A stretch of DNA of 8,814 bases from Spirochaetaceae bacterium (GTDB taxonomy: Bacteria > Spirochaetota > Spirochaetia > Treponematales > Breznakiellaceae), in NCBI GenBank assembly GCA_031255115.1, contig JAIRTD010000037.1, positions 1 through 8,814 of the forward strand, given 5' to 3'. Below, one piece after another: positions 1-7,495 of the stretch; the stretch's first letter is position 1; every line of letters starts with the position of its first letter. The notes under the pieces are model-generated. The model ran no database searches. It was given only the letters and a program-made list of their open reading frames with translations, and was not told where the DNA came from. Both the position numbers and the translations under genes were made by a program.

Positions 1-1367
1 CCGCGGCCTTTACAACCGGCGAAATATTCGTATCTGTATATCCCTTTACTTTGTGCGATTCCTCAAGCGTCTGGGCCATTGCCGCGTCAGTTCCGGTTGC
101 AACGGTTTTTGCGAGGGTCAATATACTGACCCGCTATGTCATCGGCATTGCGGTTTTTTCGGTATGTATTACGTCCTTTATTATATCGCTTTTTATTTCC
201 AGGATGTCAAAGCCCATCGCCAATGTCTCCCAGACCCTCATGGATATATCCCAGGGCGAAGGAGATTTAACCAAGCAAATTAACCTTAGCTCCAAAGACG
301 AAGTGGGAGATCTGGCCCATTACTTCAATCTTACTCTGGAAAAAATCAGGAATTTGATTGTTACCATAAAGACCCAGGCCACGGAACTTTTTGATATAGG
401 CAGCGAACTGGCCAGCAACATGACCGAAACCGCCGCCAATGTAAGCCGGATAAACAATACTATCCAGACTATCAAGGGACAGATGACCGGTCAGGCCGCA
501 GGCGTATCCGAGACCAATGCCACAATGAAACAGATTACCCTCGACATAGATAAACTCAATGAACAGATTGACAACCAGGCATTAAGCGTGTCCCAGTCCT
601 CGACGGCGGTAGAACAGATGATTGCCAGTATCCAGGCGGTAACCCAGACCCTGATCAAAAACACAAAAAACGTACAGAAACTTTCAAGCGATTCGGAAAC
701 AGGGCGCGCCAGGCTGCAGGGAGTTGCCGCTGATATTAAAAAAATCGCCGACGAATCCGAAGGCCTGTTGGAAATAAATCTGGTAATGGAAAATATCGCC
801 AGCCAGACCAACCTGCTTTCGATGAACGCCGCCATAGAAGCGGCGCATGCCGGTGAGGCCGGCAAGGGCTTTGCGGTTGTGGCCGACGAAATCAGAAAAC
901 TTGCCGAGTCATCAGGCGTGCAGTCCAAAACCATTTCGGAAGTGTTAAAGAACATCAAGAATTCGATAGACGAAATTACCACGTCAACCGAATCGGTACT
1001 GAACAAATTTGAAGAAATAGATACCGGGGTAAAGACCGTATCCGATCAGATTGATAATATCAAGAACGCTATGGAAGAACAGGACCTTGGGAGCAAACAA
1101 ATCCTTAATGCCATAGGCAGCCTGAACACTATTACCCAGACAGTAAAGGGCGGTTCGGCCAAAATGCTCGAAGGCAGCAACGAGGTTATTCAGGAAAGCG
1201 AGAATCTCGATATAGTTACCCAAAAAATCACCCACGGCATGAACGAAATGGCCAACGGAGCCGATCAGATTAACATAGCCATAAACCGGGTAAACGAGAT
1301 CTCAGAAACAAACAAGACGAGCATAGAAGTTTTAATCGGCGAAGTCTCAAAATTCAAAGTAGAGTAG
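1..1367 (+). CDS. Methyl-accepting chemotaxis protein, C-terminal part (5' end outside window)
   Basis: Transmembrane chemoreceptor that would sense a ligand outside the membrane and control CheA/CheW. The reading frame is open from base 3 to the left edge, so the gene starts outside the window; the TTG at 51 is not a credible start. Seen in order: the tail of a periplasmic sensor domain (bases 3-130, with [13 protein letters not shown] resembling the end of Cache-type sensors), a hydrophobic TM2 (about 135-200), HAMP (about 201-360, with GEGDLT and KDEVGDL), then a long coiled-coil signalling domain. The hairpin tip is at about 797-905 ([20 protein letters not shown], then [16 protein letters not shown]) and is intact. 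The C-terminus SKFKVE* has no CheR-binding pentapeptide. The signalling domain looks treponemal. The ligand cannot be told because most of the sensor is missing. It is the only rightward gene, it looks AT-richer than its neighbours, and it converges on lysS. Confidence 0.95.
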   Translation, partial: AAFTTGEIFVSVYPFTLCDSSSVWAIAASVPVATVFARVNILTRYVIGIAVFSVCITSFIISLFISRMSKPIANVSQTLMDISQGEGDLTKQINLSSKDEVGDLAHYFNLTLEKIRNLIVTIKTQATELFDIGSELASNMTETAANVSRINNTIQTIKGQMTGQAAGVSETNATMKQITLDIDKLNEQIDNQALSVSQSSTAVEQMIASIQAVTQTLIKNTKNVQKLSSDSETGRARLQGVAADIKKIADESEGLLEINLVMENIASQTNLLSMNAAIEAAHAGEAGKGFAVVADEIRKLAESSGVQSKTISEVLKNIKNSIDEITTSTESVLNKFEEIDTGVKTVSDQIDNIKNAMEEQDLGSKQILNAIGSLNTITQTVKGGSAKMLEGSNEVIQESENLDIVTQKITHGMNEMANGADQINIAINRVNEISETNKTSIEVLIGEVSKFKVE

Positions 1368-1397
1368 CGCGGATTACAAAATGCGGCCTGCCGGGGC

Positions 1398-2990
1398 CTA
1401 ATACCCGCCAAGTATCCCAAGGAGCCTTTCCTTGTCGATGGAGCGCAGAAAGCTTGCAAGGCGCGGGCCCTGGTCTTTGCCGATGAGGGCCTGGTAGGCG
1501 GCGCGGAAAAGCGCCTTTGGTTCGAGGCCCGCTTCTTCCGCGGCCTGGTAAATGGCCCCGGCGCAGCTTTTATCGTCGGCAAAGCCGTCAATTACAGCGA
1601 CAACCCTTTCCCTGAGCAGCCTTAGCCCGGCAATTTCGGCGTCGCTGAGAACGGCCTTTTCGCCGGCGTTTTTGAGGCGAAAGCGGAACTCGTCAGGGGC
1701 ACATTCCTCTGCCCAGTATTTGGCGCAGGAACAGCGTCCCTCAAGGCGGCGGCGCTGTTCGGTGTTCAAATTCCCCGCTTCTTTTTCGAGGCCCGCAATG
1801 ACCCTGGCAATATCGCCCCCGGCTATCTGGATGAGGTTGCAAAGGTGCCTGAAAGGGACCTGATAGGGCATGACTTCGCTTACGCCGCCTGTCTGGGAAA
1901 GTTCATAAATGCGTCTTTCCTTTTGATATACAGAATCATCTTTGGCCGCTTCAAGCTTATACGCTATGCGTTCGGTTTTGTCGTAGTCTTCGTAGATTTT
2001 GATTACGTCAAGATCAAACGAAATGGTAAACTCGGTATTCGGCCTGGTACCGGCAAAAAGATAGCGGACAACTTCGGGGGTATAGACCCTGAGAATGTCT
2101 TCAAGGTTAATGACCTTGCCGGAGGAACTTGACATCTTGCCCGCCGAGCCCTTGATGCCGATAAAGTCATAGCGGAAACTCACCGGCGCGTCCCAATTAT
2201 ACACGTCCTTGCACACATGGCGGGCGGTGTCAAAGGAACCGCCCTGGCTGTGGTGGTCTTTGCCCGCCGGTTCAAAGTCAACTTTTTCGTATTCCCAGCG
2301 CATGGGCCAGTCAACCCGCCAGCCGAGTTTGACGCCCTTCGACTTTCTGAGATCAACGGTTTCCGTATGGCCGCAGGCGCAGTGGTAGCTTATGTCCCAC
2401 TCGCCGTTCCAGCTATCTATGGCAGTGTCGTCTTTGTTGCATGCGTCGCAGAAAACGCTGATGGGCCACCATTCACCCTGTATCTTGTGTTCTTCATCGC
2501 GGAATTTGTCCAGTATGGTTTTAAGTACTTCCCGGTGTTCCAGGGCCCGCCTGATGCCTTCCGCGTATTTGGAAGCCCGGTAATTTTTTGCCTGATACAG
2601 GTATTCAGGCGTTATGCCCACCAGAGGCAGCATGGTTTCAACATCACGTTCGTGATGACGGGCATAGCTTTCGTCCCGGCCCCAGGGATCGGGAACCATG
2701 GTAATGGGAAAGCGGAGGTACTTTTCGAGTTCCTCCTGTCCGGGCATGTTTTTTGGAACCTTGCGGAACACATCGTAATCATCCCATGAATAGATAAACC
2801 GGACCTGCTTGCCCAAATCCCGCAAGGCCCTGACCACAAGATCAACAGAGATAATCTCCCTGAAATTGCCGATATGTACGGTTCCCGAAGGAGTGATGCC
2901 CGAAGCGCAGGTATAAAGTTCCTTGTCGCCTTTTTCCCGTATAATTTTTTCCGCGGTTAAATCCGCCCAATGTCCGCTCTTTGCTGCCAT
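1398..2990 (-). CDS. lysS: Lysyl-tRNA synthetase, class I (archaeal-type LysRS1)
   Basis: Charges tRNA(Lys) with lysine using ATP, in the cytoplasm (EC 6.1.1.6). The 530-residue protein carries class I signatures: the HIGH-type motif at residues 34-42 (PSGTVHIGN) and the KMSKS-type motif at 285-289 (KMSSS). A CxxC...CxC cluster (C181, C184, C204, C206) looks like a zinc site in the insert between them. The C-terminal part resembles the helical anticodon-binding region of LysRS1. Most bacteria use an unrelated class II LysRS; the class I form is known from archaea, spirochaetes and some alphaproteobacteria, so it supports a spirochaete origin. Start: an in-frame TAA lies 9 nt upstream of the ATG (3002-3000), so 2990 is the most upstream start possible. 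No Shine-Dalgarno sequence precedes it, and a TATAAT box ends 8 nt upstream. It is separated from the trk cluster by 102 nt and is probably transcribed independently. Confidence 0.97.
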   Translation of the reverse strand: MAAKSGHWADLTAEKIIREKGDKELYTCASGITPSGTVHIGNFREIISVDLVVRALRDLGKQVRFIYSWDDYDVFRKVPKNMPGQEELEKYLRFPITMVPDPWGRDESYARHHERDVETMLPLVGITPEYLYQAKNYRASKYAEGIRRALEHREVLKTILDKFRDEEHKIQGEWWPISVFCDACNKDDTAIDSWNGEWDISYHCACGHTETVDLRKSKGVKLGWRVDWPMRWEYEKVDFEPAGKDHHSQGGSFDTARHVCKDVYNWDAPVSFRYDFIGIKGSAGKMSSSSGKVINLEDILRVYTPEVVRYLFAGTRPNTEFTISFDLDVIKIYEDYDKTERIAYKLEAAKDDSVYQKERRIYELSQTGGVSEVMPYQVPFRHLCNLIQIAGGDIARVIAGLEKEAGNLNTEQRRRLEGRCSCAKYWAEECAPDEFRFRLKNAGEKAVLSDAEIAGLRLLRERVVAVIDGFADDKSCAGAIYQAAEEAGLEPKALFRAAYQALIGKDQGPRLASFLRSIDKERLLGILGGY

Positions 2991-2998
2991 AAAAAAGC

Positions 2999-3004
2999 AT
3001 TATA
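2999..3004 (-). promoter_or_regulatory. Putative -10 box of lysS (possible leaderless start)
   Basis: A perfect TATAAT on the minus strand lies 8 nt upstream of the lysS ATG. A normal transcription start 6-7 nt downstream of it would fall within about three bases of the ATG, giving a mRNA with little or no leader. This agrees with the lack of a Shine-Dalgarno sequence before the gene. The -35 region is weak: TTCCAC at 17-nt spacing matches TTGACA poorly, and there is no TG extension of the -10 box. The site is predicted from sequence only. Confidence 0.5.
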
Positions 3005-3092
3005 CCCGAAAGTGGCCGCGCGTGGAAGGGATCTGCCGTTAAAAACCGCAATTCCGTAGCGCCGGACAAAATTACGCGCCCGAAGCCGTGTC

Positions 3093-4583
3093 TCAGCTTC
3101 TCCAGTATTCACGGGTAAAAAGAATAAACACGGTCCACAGTTCGAGGCGTCCGGCTATCATAACAAAGGAATACAGCCATTTAAGATGATCTGGAAAGGC
3201 GCCGAAATTACCGGCAGAGCCTACGCCGCCAAAGCCCGCCCCGATATTTCCGGTTATCGAGAGGGCGGCGCTGAATGAGGTAAAAAGGTCTATCCCCGAC
3301 GCGGCGCTTATAAGGGTGGTTCCCATGACTATGATCATGTACAGAAAAACAAAACCCGCGACGCCGTAAACCACATCCCTGCGGCCGACTTTTTTGTTAA
3401 GCTGAACGCTAAAAATCCCCCTTGGAAAAATAGTCCGTCTCAGTTCATTTCCTGTCTGCTTAAAAAGCACTACATGGCGTATAACTTTAATGCCCCCGGC
3501 GGTCGAACCTGAGCAGCCGCCTATAAACATGAGACAAAAGAGTATCATTCTGGCAAAGCCGGGCCAGGTTTCATAATCCACCAGGGAAGTCCCGGTGGTA
3601 GAAAGTATCGAAGCCGCCTCAAACGTGGCGTAACGGACGGCGGTGAGCGCCGACCCGTATTTGGGAATGAGGGTAAGACTCATCGCCGCCGACGCGACGA
3701 GAAAGATGAGCAGATAGACTCTGCCTTCGGTATTGGTAATGAGGTCCCTGAATTTTCCCCTGAGGAGGCGGTAGTACAGGTTGAAGTTAAGCCCCGCGAG
3801 GAGCATGAATACCGTGGCGGTTCCGTCTATAAAGGCCGAATGATACGAAGCAAAGCCCTGGGCCTTTGTGCTTACCCCGCCTGAGGCCATGGTGGTAAAG
3901 GCATGGCAAAGGGCGTCAAAAAAATCCATGCCGCCGATAAAAAAAAGCAGGGTGAGGATCAGGGTGAGGGCGCAGTAGACCAGCCACAGGAGCTTTGCCG
4001 TGGCGGTAACTTTTGGGGTTATCTTTTCTTTTTCCGGCCCCGGCACTTCGGCCTTGATAAGCTGAAAGCCGCCCACGCCAAGCAGGGGCATGAGGGCCAC
4101 CGAAAGAAGCACGATGCCCATGCCGCCCGCCCAGTGGCTCATGCTCCTCCAGAGGAGGAGGGAACGGGGCAGAGCTTCAATATTATTGAGGGTAGTCGCG
4201 CCGGTGGTGGCAAAGGTACAGGCGCTTTCAAAAAAAGCGTCGGTAAAACTTATGCCGGAAGCGGGATTGTGGGCAAGGTCCCACGGAATCTCTCCACCGG
4301 CAAGGTAAAAGGGAAGGGCCCCCATAAAACTTGCCGCGACCCAGGTTATAAAGACCAGCATAAAGCCGTCCCTCGGTCTTAGACGGAGCGTTCTCCGCCG
4401 CATCAAAAACAGGGCCGGCAGGGCCGCCGCAAAGGCAAAACCCATGGGAAAGGCAAAGGCCCGAACCATGACGGCCTCGCCCCGGACCAGGGCAAAAATA
4501 AAGGAGGGAACCATAACACAGGCGACCAGGCCCAAAAAAAGAAGCAGTATAAGAAAGGGTTCTACTATCCGTATGGAACGCAC
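3093..4583 (-). CDS. trkH: Trk K+ uptake membrane subunit, TrkH family (copy 2)
   Basis: K+-translocating membrane subunit of the Trk system, expected to work with the cytosolic TrkA. The 496-residue, very hydrophobic protein has the four pore-loop pattern of the SKT superfamily: TTGAT (126-130), MASGG (232-236), TTGTS (329-333) and GNIG (445-448). The family-typical GGCSGSTAGGIKVIR (355-369) follows pore loop 3. Start: GTG at 4583, one base after the stop of copy 1, with GGAGG 7 nt upstream. An open frame runs back 18 more codons into copy 1, but those residues come from its 3' end and are not TrkH-like. Compared with copy 1 it has about 12 extra residues before pore loop 1 (about 97-108, including PWDLAHNPAS) and lacks a 16-residue stretch before pore loop 3. 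Pore loop 3 reads STTGTS rather than STTGFS. It is the last gene of the cluster. Confidence 0.95.
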   Translation of the reverse strand: MRSIRIVEPFLILLLFLGLVACVMVPSFIFALVRGEAVMVRAFAFPMGFAFAAALPALFLMRRRTLRLRPRDGFMLVFITWVAASFMGALPFYLAGGEIPWDLAHNPASGISFTDAFFESACTFATTGATTLNNIEALPRSLLLWRSMSHWAGGMGIVLLSVALMPLLGVGGFQLIKAEVPGPEKEKITPKVTATAKLLWLVYCALTLILTLLFFIGGMDFFDALCHAFTTMASGGVSTKAQGFASYHSAFIDGTATVFMLLAGLNFNLYYRLLRGKFRDLITNTEGRVYLLIFLVASAAMSLTLIPKYGSALTAVRYATFEAASILSTTGTSLVDYETWPGFARMILFCLMFIGGCSGSTAGGIKVIRHVVLFKQTGNELRRTIFPRGIFSVQLNKKVGRRDVVYGVAGFVFLYMIIVMGTTLISAASGIDLFTSFSAALSITGNIGAGFGGVGSAGNFGAFPDHLKWLYSFVMIAGRLELWTVFILFTREYWRS

Positions 4584-4584
4584 C

Positions 4585-6078
4585 TTACTGCCTCCAGTAT
4601 TCGCGGGAAAAGAAAACCAGGGCGGTCCACAGCTCAAGCCTTCCTGCTATCATGATAAAAGAAAGACCCCACCTGACATAGCCGGGTACCATGGTAAACG
4701 CCGAACCGGGCCCGAAAATTCCCTGGCCGAGGCCTATGTTCCCCAGGCTAAGGAGCGCGGCGTTTAACGACGAAAACACATCAAAGCCCGCGCTGCTTAC
4801 AAGGAGGGCGGCGGCAAAGACCATGACAAAGTACAAAAACACAAAGGCCGCCGCGCCGTATACCAGATCTTTACGCCCCGCCTTTTTGTTAAGTTGAACG
4901 CTAAAAACTCCCCTGGGATAGAGGAGCTTTTTCATTTCGTTTCCCGCCTGCCTGCAGAGTACTACATAGCGTATAACCTTGATGCCCCCCGCCGTGGAAC
5001 CGGAACAGCCCCCTGTAAACATGAGGAAGAAAAGGCAGGCCCTGGCAAGGGGAGGCCAGAGATTAAAGTCCCCGGCGGAAAAGCCCGTGGTGCTTAGTAT
5101 AGACGCCGTGTGAAAAACCGCCTGGCGCAGGGCAGGTTCAAAACCGGATCCTCCCAAAAGAAGCGCGTTTCCCCCCGCCGGGATTCCGCCTGAGGGATTC
5201 CTTGAGAGCAGCGAAAACGTGATAAGGCTTACCGAGACAAGGATGATGAGGCCGTAGGCCCTGGCCTCGCTGTTATGCAGCAGGTCCCCTATCTTTCCCC
5301 TGAGAAGACGGTATATAAGAGAAAAATTAAAACTCGCAAGAAGCATAAAAATTCCGGTTACCCATTCAATATAGGGTGAATGATAGGCCGCGATGCTTTG
5401 GTTACGGGAACTAAAACCGCCTGAGGCCATGGTAGAAAAGGCGTGGAGCACCGATTCAAACCAGTTCATGCCGCCCAGACGGAGCAGGAGCAGATTAAAG
5501 ACCGTGAGGGCCACATAGAGCAGCCACAGCAGTTTTGCCGTAGTGGTGATCTTTGGGGTGATGCGGTCCTTTTCGGATCCCGACGCTTCGGCCCTGATAA
5601 GCTGAAAACCGCCGGCGCCCAGAAGGGGGAGCAGAACAACAGAAATCACGACAATGCCCATGCCGCCAAGCCAGTGGGTCATGGCCCGCCAGAGAAGCAG
5701 GGAACGGGGGAGCGCTTCGACATCAACAAAGACCGTGGCCCCGGTAGTGGTAAAGCCCGACACGCTTTCAAAAAAAGCGCCGCTAAAACCGCCCGGACAG
5801 CCTGACATCACATAGGGGACAGAGCCCATGAGGCAGATACAGACCCACGCGAGAAACACGATAAGAAAACCATCGGCGGCGGTAAAACTAATCTTGTATT
5901 TTTTTGTCATGAGTATGATTATCGAAGAAGAAACAAGGACCGTGGCAAGGGGAAGGAGAAAAGGGGCAAGCATTTCGTTTTCGCCAAAAACAAGGGCCGC
6001 AACAAGGGGGATACTCATGGTCAGGGCGGTGCAGGCAAGGAGGGCGGCAAGAACTTTAAGCAGCACCTGATACTTCAT
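4585..6078 (-). CDS. trkH: Trk K+ uptake membrane subunit, TrkH family (copy 1)
   Basis: Membrane K+-translocating subunit of the Trk system. The 497-residue polytopic protein shows the four pore loops: TTGAT (111-115), MASGG (217-221), STTGFS (329-334) and GNIG (446-449). GGCSGSTAGGIKVIR (356-370) follows pore loop 3. The ATG overlaps the TGA of trkA as ATGA (6078-6075), implying coupled translation; only a distant purine-rich stretch precedes it, so it may rely on ribosomes finishing trkA. It is clearly paralogous to copy 2: long blocks match, such as EALPRSLLLWR, MASGG, FSVQLNKK, IAGRLELWT and REYWR. It has about 16 extra residues before pore loop 3 (about 292-316, Gly/Pro/Leu-rich) and a shorter loop before pore loop 1. 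Both copies look intact. The family also includes KtrB/NtpJ-type proteins, some Na+-dependent, so ion selectivity and coupling are not settled by sequence. Confidence 0.95.
   Translation of the reverse strand: MKYQVLLKVLAALLACTALTMSIPLVAALVFGENEMLAPFLLPLATVLVSSSIIILMTKKYKISFTAADGFLIVFLAWVCICLMGSVPYVMSGCPGGFSGAFFESVSGFTTTGATVFVDVEALPRSLLLWRAMTHWLGGMGIVVISVVLLPLLGAGGFQLIRAEASGSEKDRITPKITTTAKLLWLLYVALTVFNLLLLRLGGMNWFESVLHAFSTMASGGFSSRNQSIAAYHSPYIEWVTGIFMLLASFNFSLIYRLLRGKIGDLLHNSEARAYGLIILVSVSLITFSLLSRNPSGGIPAGGNALLLGGSGFEPALRQAVFHTASILSTTGFSAGDFNLWPPLARACLFFLMFTGGCSGSTAGGIKVIRYVVLCRQAGNEMKKLLYPRGVFSVQLNKKAGRKDLVYGAAAFVFLYFVMVFAAALLVSSAGFDVFSSLNAALLSLGNIGLGQGIFGPGSAFTMVPGYVRWGLSFIMIAGRLELWTALVFFSREYWRQ
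4591..4595 (-). promoter_or_regulatory. Shine-Dalgarno of trkH copy 2, inside the end of copy 1
   Basis: GGAGG on the minus strand lies 7 nt before the GTG at 4583. It overlaps the last Trp-Arg codons of copy 1 (TGG AGG CAG TAA), so the final codons of one gene serve as the ribosome-binding site of the next. This decides the GTG start of copy 2 over the longer open frame and suggests coupled translation. The matching Trp-Arg codons at the end of copy 2 read TGG AGA, where no gene follows closely. Confidence 0.8.
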
Positions 6079-7493
6079 GAAGATTCGCCGAAAAGCCTTT
6101 CCAGATCGGCTTCGCTGCCTGTTTTGGCGATAAGTATGATACGGTCTTTTTCGGTAAATACATACTCGCCTGTGGGGATAAAAGACGCTTCCCCGCGTTT
6201 TACCAGCAGCACCAGTCCTCCCTGGGGCAGGCGGAACTGGGTAAGGGGAGTATTCACTACGGCGGTGTTGGCGCTGATTTCAAGCTCGATAATATCAACG
6301 CTGCCGTCGCCGATGCGGCGCACTCCCTTTATGCGTTCACCCATAAGATGGGAGAGTATGGAATCAACCACGACCGACTGCCTGGGAAGCACCACGTCCA
6401 CGCCCAGCTTGCGGGCTATGGCCGTATAGCCCTGTCCGGTTACTATGGCAATGGCCCGGTGTACTCCCCGGGATTTAAGGTACAGGGCGGCGATCATGTT
6501 AAGTTCCTGGTTTGCCGTGGCGGTGATGATGAGGTCAAGATCGTCTATGCGTTCTTCGCCGACAAAGCTCTCGTCGGAAATGTCTTCGTTGAGAACCAGG
6601 GCTTCGGGAAAACGGGCGGCCAGTTCCTTGCAGAGGCTGTAATCTTTTTCGATGATGATGACCCGCCGCATGCTCTTGGGGATAAAGGCCTTAAAAAAAG
6701 AAAAAACCGCAGAGGCCGCTTTTTCTTCGCCGCCATGCTTCAACAGTCCTTCGGCAATAAGGCTGCCTATGCGTCCGCCTCCTACAATACCGATTTTCCG
6801 CAGGGGCTTTTCCGAGCGTCCGGCAAGGGCAAAAATGCCGCTCAGGTCTTGTTCTTTTGCAAGTATGTAGATACGGTCCTTCTTGACAAGCGTCGTTGAA
6901 CCGGTGGGCAGTATGCTTTCGCCCCTGCGTTCAAGAAGGGTTACAAGGCTTTCGGCCTTTACCAGCGAACGAAAATCCTTGAGGGCAAGGCCGTCAAAGG
7001 CGCTCTTTTCCGCTATGTCTATGGCGCCAAGTTCGTAGGACGTATCGGAAAAAGAAAGCACATCACCTATCGCGCCGTGTTCCACCGCGTCGAGAACGGT
7101 CCGGGCCGCCTCCACATCAGGATGCACAAAATAGTCTATGCCCAGTATGCCCGGGTCGGTTCCCTGCCTGCTGAGCCTGATATAATCGTCATTGCGTACC
7201 CTGGCTATTTTAAGCAGTTCAGGCTGCCGCGAAGCGGCAAGGCCGCAGATTATCATGTTGACTTCGTCAGAATCGGTTACGCAGACCAGGGCGTCGGCCT
7301 TGTCCAGGCCGGCTTCTTCAAGGGCGCTCAGGCTGTTGCCGCCGTCGTGGAGCACGAGGCAGTCAAGACGGTTTGAAGCGTGGCGGGCCCTTTCTTCATT
7401 TGATTCTATTAGAGAGACATCGTGCTTTTCCTGAATCAGATATTTGGCAAGTTGGGTTCCTACCATGCCGGCGCCGACGATGATGATACGCAT
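6075..7493 (-). CDS. trkA: Trk K+ uptake regulatory subunit TrkA (two RCK units)
   Basis: Cytosolic peripheral subunit that binds nucleotides (NAD(H)/ATP in studied homologues) and gates TrkH. The 472-residue protein has two tandem RCK units. Unit 1 has a Rossmann fold with GAGMVG (7-12) and an acidic E30 at the end of strand 2, then a TrkA-C domain (about 141-220). Unit 2 has GGGRIG (238-243) and IIIEKD, then a TrkA-C domain (about 390-470). Length is close to the roughly 460 residues of the usual TrkA, with an apparent insertion of about 22 residues in unit 2 (about 254-276, including FSFFKAFIPKSM). Start: ATG at 7493, chosen because MRIIIVGAG is the expected N-terminus; the frame extends to 7544, but those residues are basic read-through of the upstream gene's end. 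The start is 2 nt after the stop of the binding-protein gene with only a weak, distant SD, so coupling is likely. Confidence 0.96.
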   Translation of the reverse strand: MRIIIVGAGMVGTQLAKYLIQEKHDVSLIESNEERARHASNRLDCLVLHDGGNSLSALEEAGLDKADALVCVTDSDEVNMIICGLAASRQPELLKIARVRNDDYIRLSRQGTDPGILGIDYFVHPDVEAARTVLDAVEHGAIGDVLSFSDTSYELGAIDIAEKSAFDGLALKDFRSLVKAESLVTLLERRGESILPTGSTTLVKKDRIYILAKEQDLSGIFALAGRSEKPLRKIGIVGGGRIGSLIAEGLLKHGGEEKAASAVFSFFKAFIPKSMRRVIIIEKDYSLCKELAARFPEALVLNEDISDESFVGEERIDDLDLIITATANQELNMIAALYLKSRGVHRAIAIVTGQGYTAIARKLGVDVVLPRQSVVVDSILSHLMGERIKGVRRIGDGSVDIIELEISANTAVVNTPLTQFRLPQGGLVLLVKRGEASFIPTGEYVFTEKDRIILIAKTGSEADLERLFGESS

Positions 7494-7495
7494 AA

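Noticed and set aside
491..1006. Open frame of 171 codons antisense to the chemotaxis receptor
   Set aside because: It mirrors the conserved signalling domain; the Ser/Ile-rich translation is what the reverse strand of a receptor coiled coil gives.
1385..1398. GGCC...GGCC hairpin between the receptor and lysS as a bidirectional terminator
   Set aside because: Only 4 bp with a 6-nt loop and no T-run directly after it on either strand.
2217..2789. Open frame of 190 codons on the plus strand inside lysS
   Set aside because: Antisense to well-conserved LysRS sequence including the metal-site insert; the translation shows no family features.
1398..2990. Class I LysRS as a recent transfer from archaea into this genome
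   Set aside because: Class I LysRS is the usual enzyme in spirochaetes, so its presence here needs no recent transfer.
3041..3066. Terminator after trkH copy 2 (TCCG...CGGA stem followed by TTTTT on the minus strand)
   Set aside because: The stem is only 4 bp and the five Ts begin 7 nt after it, so it is a poor intrinsic terminator; possible but not supportable.
4584..4637. N-terminal extension of trkH copy 2 to an upstream start at 4637
   Set aside because: The extra 18 codons lie in the 3' end of copy 1 and do not look like TrkH; GTG at 4583 has a strong SD at ideal spacing.
3093..6078. One trkH copy as a decaying pseudogene
   Set aside because: Both frames are full length, keep all four pore-loop glycines and the GSTAGGIK motif, and have tight start/stop coupling.
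7181..7186. TATAAT on the plus strand inside trkA as a promoter
   Set aside because: Within coding sequence, with no rightward gene downstream; best explained as chance.
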